Assembly: GCF_029814175.1 (NCBI RefSeq)
Contig: NZ_CP122312.1
Span: 2,232,001-2,296,000 of the forward strand
DNA from: Halospeciosus flavus
GTDB taxonomy: Archaea > Halobacteriota > Halobacteria > Halobacteriales > Halobacteriaceae
Length of the DNA stretch: 64,000 nucleotides
Direction: 5' to 3'
In this document: positions 7,583-14,915 of the stretch, one piece after another
How positions within the stretch are numbered: the first letter of the stretch is position 1
Layout of the letters: each line of letters opens with the position of its first letter
Made by a program: the position numbers and the translations under genes
Notes under the pieces: model-generated
Seen by the model: only the letters and a program-made list of their open reading frames with translations
Told to the model about the DNA's origin: nothing
Databases searched by the model: none

Positions 7583-8923
7583 GTTACGTATGGCGAAAAA
7601 GATCGTCACGCGCACCTACAAAGCGAGTATTCAAAACCGCTCGCAGGTCGCTGACGATCTTGACGCCCTCGGTTTTGCCGCTTCGAAACTCTGGAATATT
7701 GGTCGCTGGACTTCCGCTCGCATCTGGGACGAGATCGGCCATATTCCAGAACATGATGAACTCACGTCGTATCTCAAGAGCCACGAGCGCTATGATGACC
7801 TGCACTCGCAGTCAAGTCAGCGCGTTCTGCAAGAACTCGCTGAAGCGTTCCGCTCTTGGTACGGCAAGCGGCAGAACGGCGATACCCGCGCGAATCCACC
7901 CGGCTACCGCAAGCGCGGCGACGAACACCCGCGCAGCACGATCACCTTCAAAAACGCCGGCTTCAAACTCGACACGAAACACGACCACGTCCGCCTCTCG
8001 AAAGGCGACAACACCAAAGACTACTGGGCGGATTTCATCCTCTGTGAGTATCAGACTCGTCCCGATGTCGACCTTGGTGACGTCACGAGCGTCCAGCAGG
8101 TTCGGGCAGTCTGGACAGGCCACGAGTGGGAACTACACTTCGTCTGTAAACGCGAACTCGACGTGCCCGACGCTCCCGGCGAGCAAACTGCCGGGATCGA
8201 TCTCGGGATCTGTACGTTCGCGACACTCGCCTACGAGGACGAGACTGCAGAACTCTACCCGCTCGACTGTCTCAAAGAAGACGGCTACTACTTCGGGAAA
8301 CGTATCGCCCGCTCCGATGATTCAACCTCGACACGGGTCGAGCGTCTCCATCGGAAGTGGTCGAATCGACGAACGCACTACTTCCACACGCTCGCCAAGC
8401 ATATCGTCGACCGATGCGTCGAGAAAGGAATCGGGCAGATCGCGATCGGCGATCTCGAAGGCGTTCGTGAGGACGAGGCTGGTGAAGCCAAGAATTGGGG
8501 GCCACACGGCAATCTCGACCTCCACGGATGGGCGTTCGACCGATTTACGAACCTGCTCACCTACAAAGCCGAGATGCACGGTATCGCGGTCGAACAGGTC
8601 GATGAGCGTGGGACATCCCGAACCTGCTCGTGTTGCGGGCGTGAAGACGACTCGAATCGTGTCGAACGCGGTCTGTATGTTTGTGACGAGTGCGATCTCG
8701 TCGCGAACGCAGACGTGAATGGCGCAGAAAATATCCGGAAAGTACCTCTGAATCCAGCGGACAGTTCGTCCGGGGATAGGAGTAACGGCTGGTTGGCACA
8801 GCCATCGGTGTACCAGTTCGACCAGACAAGCGGTGTATTCACACCGCGAGAACAGGCAACACCGTAAACCATAATATCCCAACGCTCGGGATTCCCCCGC
8901 CTTCAGGCGGGGGAGGATGTCAA
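7450..8923 (+). mobile_element. IS200/IS605-family (IS1341-type) element, tnpB only
   Basis: The body is one tnpB gene with no tnpA, flanked by subterminal hairpins sharing the loop TTCA: CCTGGCCCTTCAGGGCCAGG at 7468-7487 and CCCCCGCCTTCAGGCGGGGG at 8894-8913. There are no terminal inverted repeats or visible target duplication, as expected for the family. TTAC (7446-7449) precedes the left end and TCAA (8920-8923) ends the right one, matching the cleavage tetranucleotides known for IS608. Ends are drawn from that match and could be off by a base or two. Mobilisation would need a TnpA (Y1 HUH transposase) in trans. Confidence 0.85.
7590..8867 (+). CDS. tnpB: TnpB RNA-guided nuclease (IS1341-type)
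   Basis: 425 residues from ATG 7590; the open frame starts at 7566 but MAKKIVTRTYKA is the usual family start. The N-terminal wedge/REC part (about 1-190) is followed by a RuvC fold with catalytic D in AGIDLGICTFA, E in AIGDLEGVRED and D in VANADVNGAENI. A zinc finger (CSCCG...CDECD) sits between the last two. All three acidic residues are present, so it should be active. Family knowledge: TnpB uses an RNA from the element's right end to cut DNA next to a TAM and so helps keep the element at its site. Base composition is less G/C-rich than neighbouring genes, fitting transfer. Confidence 0.95.
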   Translation: MAKKIVTRTYKASIQNRSQVADDLDALGFAASKLWNIGRWTSARIWDEIGHIPEHDELTSYLKSHERYDDLHSQSSQRVLQELAEAFRSWYGKRQNGDTRANPPGYRKRGDEHPRSTITFKNAGFKLDTKHDHVRLSKGDNTKDYWADFILCEYQTRPDVDLGDVTSVQQVRAVWTGHEWELHFVCKRELDVPDAPGEQTAGIDLGICTFATLAYEDETAELYPLDCLKEDGYYFGKRIARSDDSTSTRVERLHRKWSNRRTHYFHTLAKHIVDRCVEKGIGQIAIGDLEGVREDEAGEAKNWGPHGNLDLHGWAFDRFTNLLTYKAEMHGIAVEQVDERGTSRTCSCCGREDDSNRVERGLYVCDECDLVANADVNGAENIRKVPLNPADSSSGDRSNGWLAQPSVYQFDQTSGVFTPREQATP

Positions 8924-8943
8924 GGCAACTCGGACCCGTGAGA
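8740..8943 (+). ncRNA. probable omega (right-end) guide RNA of the tnpB element
   Basis: By analogy with studied TnpB systems, the guide scaffold comes from the 3' end of tnpB plus the right-end hairpin (8894-8913), and the guide is the flanking DNA directly after the element. If the element ends at TCAA (8923), the guide would begin GGCAACTCGGACCCGTG and the TAM would be TTAC. The hairpin is seen directly; the RNA itself and its ends are inferred. Confidence 0.4.
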
Positions 8944-8947
8944 ATGT

Positions 8948-9667
8948 ATGGCACTCGTCCAGCTCGTTCGCCACGCGACGCTGCTCGTGACACTTGACGG
9001 AACGACCCTCTTGGTCGACCCGATGCTCGGGGAGCCAGGCGACATCCCGCCCATCCCGAACTCACCGAACGACCGGGAGAACCCGCTCGTGTCGCTCCCC
9101 GACGTCGATCTTACACATGACGCAGTGCTCGTCACCCACCGGCACCGCGACCACTTCGACGACGCCGCGGCTGAGCGACTCGACGACGACGTCCCGCTGC
9201 TCTGTCAGCCAGCGGAGGCCGACGCCTTCCGCGAGGACGGCTTCACCGACGTCCGCCCCGTCGCGGATTCGGTGACGTTCGACGGCGTCGACGTCTCTCG
9301 GACACCCGCCCGCCACGGCCACGGCGACCTCGCCGAGCAGATGGGACCGGTCTCGGGGTTCGTCCTCGATGGCGAGCGAACGCTGTACCTCGCCGGCGAC
9401 ACCGTCTGGTACGACCCGGTCGCCGAAACTATCGACCGTCACGACCCCGACGCGGTCGTCGTCAACGCCGGCGCCGCGCAGTTCGTCGACGGCGACCCCA
9501 TCACGATGGACGCGGCCGACGTCGCCGCGACCGTCGACTACGCCGACTGCCCCGTCGCGGCGGTGCACATGGACGCCATCAACCACTGTCTGCTGACCCG
9601 TGACGACCTGCGAGACGCCGTCGCAGACGTCCTCGTCCCCGAAGACAGTGAACGGCTGTCGGTGTGA
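8948..9667 (+). CDS. metallo-beta-lactamase-fold hydrolase (UlaG/UPF0173-like)
   Basis: 239 residues. The metal-binding HRHRDHFDD motif (HxHxDH) is at about residues 64-72, with further ligands in ARHGHGD, AGDT and a C-terminal VHMDAINH. The N terminus LVRHATLLVTLDGTTLLVDPM is typical of the UlaG-like subgroup. Family knowledge: metal-dependent hydrolysis of lactones or phosphoesters; the substrate is unknown. Its ATG is only 24 bases downstream of the tnpB element's right end, so its original upstream region has been displaced. No TATA box is placed correctly for a leaderless start, suggesting read-through from tnpB. Confidence 0.85.
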   Translation: MALVQLVRHATLLVTLDGTTLLVDPMLGEPGDIPPIPNSPNDRENPLVSLPDVDLTHDAVLVTHRHRDHFDDAAAERLDDDVPLLCQPAEADAFREDGFTDVRPVADSVTFDGVDVSRTPARHGHGDLAEQMGPVSGFVLDGERTLYLAGDTVWYDPVAETIDRHDPDAVVVNAGAAQFVDGDPITMDAADVAATVDYADCPVAAVHMDAINHCLLTRDDLRDAVADVLVPEDSERLSV

Positions 9668-9755
9668 AAACGAAGGAGTCACTCGCAGCAGAACTGATCG
9701 TTGGGCCACAATCCGATCGCGAGCAGTTTCACTGCTCACGTGGTTCGTAGGAAAA

Positions 9756-9829
9756 TGCCGCCTCCCGGATTTGAACCGGGGACAGCTCGATCTTCAGTCG
9801 AGTGCTCTCCCAATCTGAGCTAAGGCGGC
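9756..9829 (-). tRNA. tRNA-Phe (GAA)
   Basis: Read on the minus strand: acceptor stem GCCGCCT/AGGCGGC, D arm with TAGCTCAGATTGGGAGAGC, anticodon stem CTCGA/TCGAG with loop CTGAAGA (anticodon GAA), T arm CCGGTTCAAATCCGG, discriminator A. CCA is not encoded and there is no intron. Confidence 0.97.
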
Positions 9830-9938
9830 GCGTACCTGAACCGAGGGGGAGCGTAGAAAAAAGGATTTCGAATCGCCGGCGACTATTTTTCTTCTGTTAG
9901 CAGACAGAATTAAGTTCTAAGAAAAGGAGAATAAATAT

Positions 9939-10511
9939 ATGGGAGACGAGTTACGTCTCGAGTTCGCCGACCTCGAGAACAGCCTCGAGGAGGCGCAGCA
10001 GTCGGAGCGCCGCTACCGGGAGTTCCGACTGATGTTCCTCGGACTCACGGCCGGTGTGCTCGCGACACTCCCCGCCCAGTTGCTAGTCGAGCCGTTCCAC
10101 GTCACCGACGCGGGGACGGTTCGCTACGGCTCTCAGCGCATCGCGAGCCACCTCCCGACGCCGGGGTTCGTGGTGAGTAACCTCCTCCTCGTCGTCGGCG
10201 TCCTCCTCGGCTGTATCTACCTCTACCGCTACCTCTCGGACTACACCGACGAGACGACCGTCCGCGTCCCGTACGACGACGAGACGAAGACCGTCCAGGA
10301 GCGAGTCGAGTCCTACCTCGAAGAGGCCGCCACCGACCTCGACATCGAGGTCCACACGGCCCACCACAACGTCACGTGCGTCGACCAGAACGACCGACCG
10401 GTCCTCGAACTCGAGTTCGACCCCGGTCGAAGGATCCTCTACCTCACCTACGACCCGCGAGAACGGCAGTCGACCCTGCTCGTCCGCAAGATCAGACAGC
10501 GGTTCGGCTGA
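9939..10511 (+). CDS. hypothetical two-helix membrane protein
   Basis: 190 residues, family not recognised. An N-terminal charged coiled-coil-like stretch (about 4-30) leads to a helix (FLGLTAGVLATLPAQLL), a polar loop, a second helix (LLLVVGVLLGCIYLYRYL) and a soluble C-terminal domain of ~95 residues (DIEVHTAHHNVTC, LELEFDPGRRILYLTYDPRE). Both ends are predicted on the same side of the membrane. The A/T-rich region before the ATG holds a likely promoter. The 3' end overlaps the convergent transporter gene by 20 bases. Confidence 0.7.
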   Translation: MGDELRLEFADLENSLEEAQQSERRYREFRLMFLGLTAGVLATLPAQLLVEPFHVTDAGTVRYGSQRIASHLPTPGFVVSNLLLVVGVLLGCIYLYRYLSDYTDETTVRVPYDDETKTVQERVESYLEEAATDLDIEVHTAHHNVTCVDQNDRPVLELEFDPGRRILYLTYDPRERQSTLLVRKIRQRFG

Positions 10512-11631
10512 ACCATCGACGGCGTCCCCAGTCGAGCGCGATGCCGACGACGAGTGCGGCCCCGACGTTCGTGAGGAGACCGAGAACACCGACGATACCC
10601 GTGAGGACGAGGTTCTCCGTCTCGAACGCCGAGTGACCGAGTTGCGCCGCGACGACGGCCAACAGGACGCCCAAAAGCGCCATCGGGAACGCGACTAAGA
10701 ATCCGCCGCCGACGACGAACGCGAGTGCGACGTAGCCGACCCCGAGCAAACCGTTGGCGAGGCCGGTCCGCGCGCCGAAGGCGTACTTCCCCGCGAGGCC
10801 ACCGCTCCCGTGGCACATCGGAATTCCGCCGAGCGCGGGCGCGAGTAGATTCGTCACACCCATACTCGACGCGAGGTCGTCGGCCGAGACGTCGGCCTCG
10901 AACAGGTCGTCGAAGAGTAGAGAGGTCGCGACGGCCGCGTTACCGACGGTCATCGCCAACTGCGCGGCGCCTGCACCGAGCACGTCGTCCAACGAGACCG
11001 CGGAGAACGCAGTAGCCGATACTGGCGGGACACCCGGGACGCGCACCGTGGGGAGTCCGGCCGACGCGGCCGCGACCGCGAAGCCGATACCGAGGACGAC
11101 GAGGGTGGCTCCACGGCGGAATCCGGCGACGGCTACGCCGAGTGCGACGACCGCTCCGACGGCGGCCATCGTCGGGTTCGCGACCGCGAGGTCTGCACCG
11201 GCTTCGAGGAGGAGGAACGCGACGGCCAACTGGACGCCGCGAATCACCGGGGTCGAGAGGTACGGCTCGATACGCGCCAGCGTCCCCGTCGAGCCCACGA
11301 ACAGCAGGGCAGCCCCGATTCCGACGCCCACGACGACGAGTTCGGGATAGGAGAGAACGCCCGCAATGGCCAGCGCGGCGAGCGCCTTCATCGGTTCGAC
11401 CGAGATCGGCAGTCCATACCACGTTCCCCAGACGACCTGGAAGAGTCCGAATCCGAGCAGGACGTGGGGGAGCGAGACGTCGGTGAGCAGCGCCAGCGAG
11501 ACGACGATGGGGAGGACCGTCACCGAGTCGCCGAGCGCACCCGTCAGTTCCGAAGCGACGAACTCGACGTCGACCCGTTCCATCCACGAGGCGGTCGCCA
11601 TCGTCCGATTCAGGGACCGACGTCCCTTCAC
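10492..11631 (-). CDS. putative sulfate/molybdate transporter (MOT1-like)
   Basis: Up to 379 residues, about ten to twelve membrane helices. The N-terminal ELTGALGDSVTVLPIVVSLAL and GTWYGLPISVEPMKALAALAI regions and the later SMGVTNLLAPALGGIPMCHGSGGLAGKYAFGAR are hallmarks of MOT1/MFS-MOT1 transporters, relatives of SulP anion carriers. Family knowledge: imports molybdate or sulfate. An in-frame ATG slightly downstream (before ATASWMERVD) is an equally good start. No ModE-like regulator or Mo-cofactor gene is adjacent, so the substrate is unproven. The 3' end overlaps the convergent gene by 20 bases. Confidence 0.8.
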   Translation of the reverse strand: MKGRRSLNRTMATASWMERVDVEFVASELTGALGDSVTVLPIVVSLALLTDVSLPHVLLGFGLFQVVWGTWYGLPISVEPMKALAALAIAGVLSYPELVVVGVGIGAALLFVGSTGTLARIEPYLSTPVIRGVQLAVAFLLLEAGADLAVANPTMAAVGAVVALGVAVAGFRRGATLVVLGIGFAVAAASAGLPTVRVPGVPPVSATAFSAVSLDDVLGAGAAQLAMTVGNAAVATSLLFDDLFEADVSADDLASSMGVTNLLAPALGGIPMCHGSGGLAGKYAFGARTGLANGLLGVGYVALAFVVGGGFLVAFPMALLGVLLAVVAAQLGHSAFETENLVLTGIVGVLGLLTNVGAALVVGIALDWGRRRWFSRTAV

Positions 11632-11730
11632 TCTTCTCAGAAACCCGTCACGGTTTCGCGTCGGGGGAGACGTGAGGGGATTGGGTCACGAAACGGCGAG
11701 TCACCAGCATGCCCCGCCGACGAGCGAGTG

Positions 11731-13176
11731 TCAGTCGTCGGCGTGCGATTCGGGCGTGAAGGTCACCCCGTCGATCTCGATCTCGTCGGGGACTCGCTCC
11801 GTATCGTGAGTGCCGACCGGTGGTCGATTCACCTCGGCGGCGGGAGAGGCGTCGAGGTCCGTCTCGTCGTCGATGGCCGACATCTCGCCGTCGGCGTCCC
11901 GCGCGTCCTGGTCGATACGCATCGAACAGAACTCGACACCGCACATCGAACAGAAACGCGCCTCTTTGTAGTTGTCGCCGGGGAGCGTCTGGTCGTGGAA
12001 CTCGCGGGCGCGCTCGGGGTCGAGCGCGAGGTCGAACTGCCGGCGCCAGTCGAAGGCGTAGCGCGCCTCCGAGAGCGCGTCGTCCCAGTCACGAGCGCCC
12101 GGCAATCCGTTGGCGACGTCGGCCGAGTGGGCGGCGATGCGGTAGGCTGCGAGCCCGTCTCGGACGTCCGTCTCGTCGGGAAGACCGAGGTGCTCCTTGG
12201 GCGTGACGTAGCAGAGCATCGCCGCACCCGCGCGGGCGGCCTCGGTCGCGCCGATGGCACTCGTGATGTGGTCGTAGCCCGGCGCGACGTCGGTGACGAG
12301 CGGTCCGAGGACGTAGAAGGGTGCGCCGTCGCAGACCGCCTGCTGGCGCTCAACGTTCGCCGCGACTTCGTCCATCGGGACGTGGCCCGGTCCCTCGACC
12401 ATCACCTGCACGCCGCGGTCCCACGCGGTCCGGGTGAGTTCGCCTAGCGTCTCTAGTTCGGCGTACTGGGCGTCGTCGCCGGCGTCCGCGAGACACCCGG
12501 GCCGGAGTCCGTCCCCCAGCGAGACCGTCACGTCGTGCTCGGCGAAGATCTCGCAGAGTTCCTCGAACTTCGCGTACAGAGGGTTCTCCATCCCGTTCTC
12601 CTCCATCCACTGCGCGAGGATGGAACCGCCGCGCGAGACGATTCCGGTCTTCCGGCCGTCGGTCAGCGGGAGGTGTTCCATCCGCACGCCCGCGTGGATA
12701 GTCATGTAGTCAACGCCCTGCTCGGCCTGCTTCTCGACGACGTCGAGGAGGAGTTCGTGGGTGATGTCCGCGGGGTCGTCCACCCGTTTGACCGCCTCGT
12801 AGATGGGCACTGTGCCGATGGGGACCGGGGAGTGTGCGACGTTCGCCTCGCGAATCGCGTCGAGGTTCGACCCCGTCGAGAGGTCCATCACCGTGTCCGC
12901 GCCGTAGTGGACGGACGTGTGGAGTTTCTGGAGTTCGCCCCGCAGGTCGCTCGTCTCGTCGCTGTTGCCGATGTTCGCGTTCACCTTCGTCGCGAACTCC
13001 CGGCCGATGACCATCGGGTCGAGCGACTCGTGGGCGTGGTTGTTCGGAACGACCGCCTGTCCCTGTGCGACCTGTTCCCGGACGAACTCGACGTCGCGGT
13101 TCTCGCGCTCGGCGACGCGCTCTATCGCGGGCGTCACCTCGCCCGCCCTGGCTCGCTGTAGCTGGGTCTTCGGCAT
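11731..13176 (-). CDS. thiC: phosphomethylpyrimidine synthase
   Basis: 481 residues. Converts aminoimidazole ribotide to hydroxymethylpyrimidine phosphate, the pyrimidine half of thiamine, by radical SAM chemistry. Signature regions are [41 protein letters not shown] and [11 protein letters not shown]. The C-terminal CSMCGVEFC gives the CX2CX4C ligands of the 4Fe-4S cluster. The ATG at 13176 (MPKTQLQ) is used rather than an upstream in-frame start, because a TATA-like box is 29 bases before it. The extra C-terminal ~60 residues are polar. A palindrome abuts the start codon. thi4, the thiazole gene, is 11 kb away. Confidence 0.97.
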   Translation of the reverse strand: MPKTQLQRARAGEVTPAIERVAERENRDVEFVREQVAQGQAVVPNNHAHESLDPMVIGREFATKVNANIGNSDETSDLRGELQKLHTSVHYGADTVMDLSTGSNLDAIREANVAHSPVPIGTVPIYEAVKRVDDPADITHELLLDVVEKQAEQGVDYMTIHAGVRMEHLPLTDGRKTGIVSRGGSILAQWMEENGMENPLYAKFEELCEIFAEHDVTVSLGDGLRPGCLADAGDDAQYAELETLGELTRTAWDRGVQVMVEGPGHVPMDEVAANVERQQAVCDGAPFYVLGPLVTDVAPGYDHITSAIGATEAARAGAAMLCYVTPKEHLGLPDETDVRDGLAAYRIAAHSADVANGLPGARDWDDALSEARYAFDWRRQFDLALDPERAREFHDQTLPGDNYKEARFCSMCGVEFCSMRIDQDARDADGEMSAIDDETDLDASPAAEVNRPPVGTHDTERVPDEIEIDGVTFTPESHADD

Positions 13177-13178
13177 TG

Positions 13179-13193
13179 TACTAGTCGGTAGTA
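13179..13193. promoter_or_regulatory. palindrome before thiC start, possible operator
   Basis: TACTA-GTCGG-TAGTA, a 5-bp inverted repeat with 5-base spacer, ends two bases from the thiC ATG and lies over the expected transcription start. Placement suits a repressor. A different palindrome occupies the same place before thi4. Confidence 0.4.
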
Positions 13194-13200
13194 GCACCAG

Positions 13201-13208
13201 ATAATAAT
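13201..13208 (-). promoter_or_regulatory. TATA-like box of thiC
   Basis: ATTATTAT on the minus strand, centred about 29 bases before the thiC ATG, consistent with a leaderless or near-leaderless message. Confidence 0.5.
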
Positions 13209-13270
13209 TGCTGCGGTGCCATCGACAAGAATCGTTATCTCGTCGTAGCCACCTGTGGGCGTAAGAACGA

Positions 13271-14017
13271 ATGCCGGATCAGAATTGTGAGGAATGTGGT
13301 GAGACGTACTACGTAAAGCCTAGTAAATCCGACCGGTCGAAGTACTGTAGTCGAGAGTGCTTCGACGAGAGCCAAAAGAATCGTACCACGTTGACCTGTG
13401 AGTTTTGCGAAGAGACGTACGAGAAGAAGAAATCACACGCTGCCGAGAGTCGTTTCTGCTCTCGAGAGTGCAAAGACCGGTTCAAACGAACATATAACGA
13501 ATGGCGTGAGACGGTCCACTGTGCGACGTGTGGAGCGGATTTGAAACGAGAGCGATACGAAACCAAACGTCACAAGCACCACTTCTGCGACGACACGTGT
13601 CGCGGTGAATGGATAAGTAAAAACAGACGCGGAAAGGATGCACCGAATTGGCAAGGTGGAGCGACACTCTCGTTCGGGTCGCGTTGGCCGCAAGTGAGGA
13701 AGCGTGTATTCGACCGCGATAGAGTGTGCCAGTACTGTGGCGAGGATGGAACAGAGACGTATCTAGACGTTCATCACATCGTTCCCCGACGTGAGTTCGA
13801 GGTGGTTGACGACGCGAACACGCTAGTAAATCTCGTTCTACTCTGTCGGAGTTGTCACAAACGCGCCGAGCACAGGAGTATCGTCTCACCTCGTCCGGGT
13901 CTGCCTGACTTGAATCTCTCCGACCGAATCGAGATATGGCTAGAAATCGTCGAGTGGGTCTGGACGGATTCGAACCGTCGGCCCCTTCCTTGTAAGGGAA
14001 GTGTCATAACCAACTAG
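13271..14017 (+). CDS. HNH endonuclease with three zinc-finger-like motifs, running into tRNA-Val
   Basis: 248 residues. Three Cys-rich modules (CEECG...CSREC, CEFCE...CSREC, CATCG...CDDTC; about residues 6-110) precede an HNH nuclease ([28 protein letters not shown]). Family knowledge: this arrangement is common in phage and homing-type endonucleases. The last 21 residues, including [13 protein letters not shown], are antisense to the tRNA-Val gene, and the stop lies inside it. The gene is visibly richer in A/T and in AGA, GTA and AAA-type codons than its neighbours. Inference: a mobile nuclease gene that arrived at the tRNA. No intein or intron is seen around it. Confidence 0.85.
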   Translation: MPDQNCEECGETYYVKPSKSDRSKYCSRECFDESQKNRTTLTCEFCEETYEKKKSHAAESRFCSRECKDRFKRTYNEWRETVHCATCGADLKRERYETKRHKHHFCDDTCRGEWISKNRRGKDAPNWQGGATLSFGSRWPQVRKRVFDRDRVCQYCGEDGTETYLDVHHIVPRREFEVVDDANTLVNLVLLCRSCHKRAEHRSIVSPRPGLPDLNLSDRIEIWLEIVEWVWTDSNRRPLPCKGSVITN

Positions 14018-14028
14018 ACCACAGACCC
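13955..14028 (-). tRNA. tRNA-Val (TAC)
   Basis: Minus strand: acceptor GGGTCTG/CAGACCC, D arm TGGTCTAGTTGGTTATGACA, anticodon stem CTTCC/GGAAG with loop CTTACAA (anticodon TAC), T arm GACGGTTCGAATCCGTC, discriminator A. It reads GTA valine codons. Its 3' two thirds are overlapped in antisense by the HNH gene. Confidence 0.97.
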
Positions 14029-14075
14029 TCGTCTGAAAAACGTGGACGCTCGCGGATAACTGTTACTTTCCGTCG

Positions 14076-14219
14076 TTACTCCTCGTCGGGGCCTTCGAGG
14101 CCGATCGTCGGCGGCGTCCCGTCCCACCCGTAGGCGAGGACGACGAAACCGACGGCCACGAGGCCGACGAGGGCCAGACTGTACGTGAGCAGTTTGCCGA
14201 GTGAGCGGACGACTCCCAT
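14076..14219 (-). CDS. small single-helix membrane protein
   Basis: 47 residues: MGVVRSLGKLL, a hydrophobic helix (SLALVGLVAVGFVVLAYGW) and a short acidic tail (GLEGPDEE). No family recognised. The ATG at 14219 is chosen because only this part has protein-like composition; the open frame extends upstream into G/C-driven shadow sequence. It is divergent from the DUF192 gene. Confidence 0.55.
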   Translation of the reverse strand: MGVVRSLGKLLTYSLALVGLVAVGFVVLAYGWDGTPPTIGLEGPDEE

Positions 14220-14348
14220 ATTCGGGGGTGAGACGTCGCGCTCCTTAACTCTATCCGGTTCGAGGGCTTCACCGTCTCCGTCTGGCCGCCCCACCAAAAC
14301 GTCCCTGCCACCGGAATCGCCTTCCGGACGTACCCCCACGAAGCAGGT

Positions 14349-14891
14349 ATGGACCGCCGAGTCGTGTCGGTGCTCGCCGTCGCGACACTCCTCGTCGTGG
14401 CCGGACTCCTCGCCGTCGCCGGTGGGGGCGGAATCGGACTCTTCGACGGCGGTGGCACCGGTCCCGGCGACGACCGGGAGCGCGCCTGCGTGACGATCGT
14501 CGACGCCGAGTCGGGCGCGGTTGAGGGCCGTGTCGAGGCCGCCGTCGCGGACACGCCGAACGAGCGCTACCGGGGCCTCAGCGGCACCGACTCGCTCGCG
14601 AACGGGAGCGGAATGTTGTTCGTCTTCGCCGACGAGAGCGAGCGGTCGTTCGTGATGCGGGAGATGAACTATCCCATCGACATGGTGTTCGTCGGCGCGG
14701 ACGGGCGAATCACCCGGATCTTCCACGCACCCGTCGAGCACGACGACTCGTTGACGACCTACAGCGCGCCCGCGAAGTGGGTCCTCGAAGTCCCTATCGA
14801 GTGGACGACCCGCCACGACGTGACGGCGGGTGACGAAGTGCGTATCGAGTACGAGTGTGGGAATCCCTCGCTGGGGACACGAACTACTTAG
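14349..14891 (+). CDS. DUF192 domain protein with N-terminal membrane anchor
   Basis: 180 residues. A hydrophobic N terminus (VVSVLAVATLLVVAGLLAVAG), probably a signal or anchor, is followed by a Gly/Asp linker and a DUF192 domain: VEAAVADTPNERYRGLSG, MLFVFADESERSFVMREM, PIDMVFVGADGRI, AKWVLEVP. Family knowledge: small secreted beta-fold of unknown role, related to the MBL-inhibitor YgiM/UPF0127 group. It precedes the ABC exporter gene by 24 bases and may be co-transcribed with it. Confidence 0.9.
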   Translation: MDRRVVSVLAVATLLVVAGLLAVAGGGGIGLFDGGGTGPGDDRERACVTIVDAESGAVEGRVEAAVADTPNERYRGLSGTDSLANGSGMLFVFADESERSFVMREMNYPIDMVFVGADGRITRIFHAPVEHDDSLTTYSAPAKWVLEVPIEWTTRHDVTAGDEVRIEYECGNPSLGTRTT

Positions 14892-14915
14892 TCACAGACG
14901 TGTAACTCGAAGAGA

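Noticed and set aside
11700-13300. A TPP riboswitch for thiC or thi4.
   Set aside because: No THI-box-like conserved segments are visible before either gene; both have TATA boxes too close to the start codon to leave room for the aptamer.
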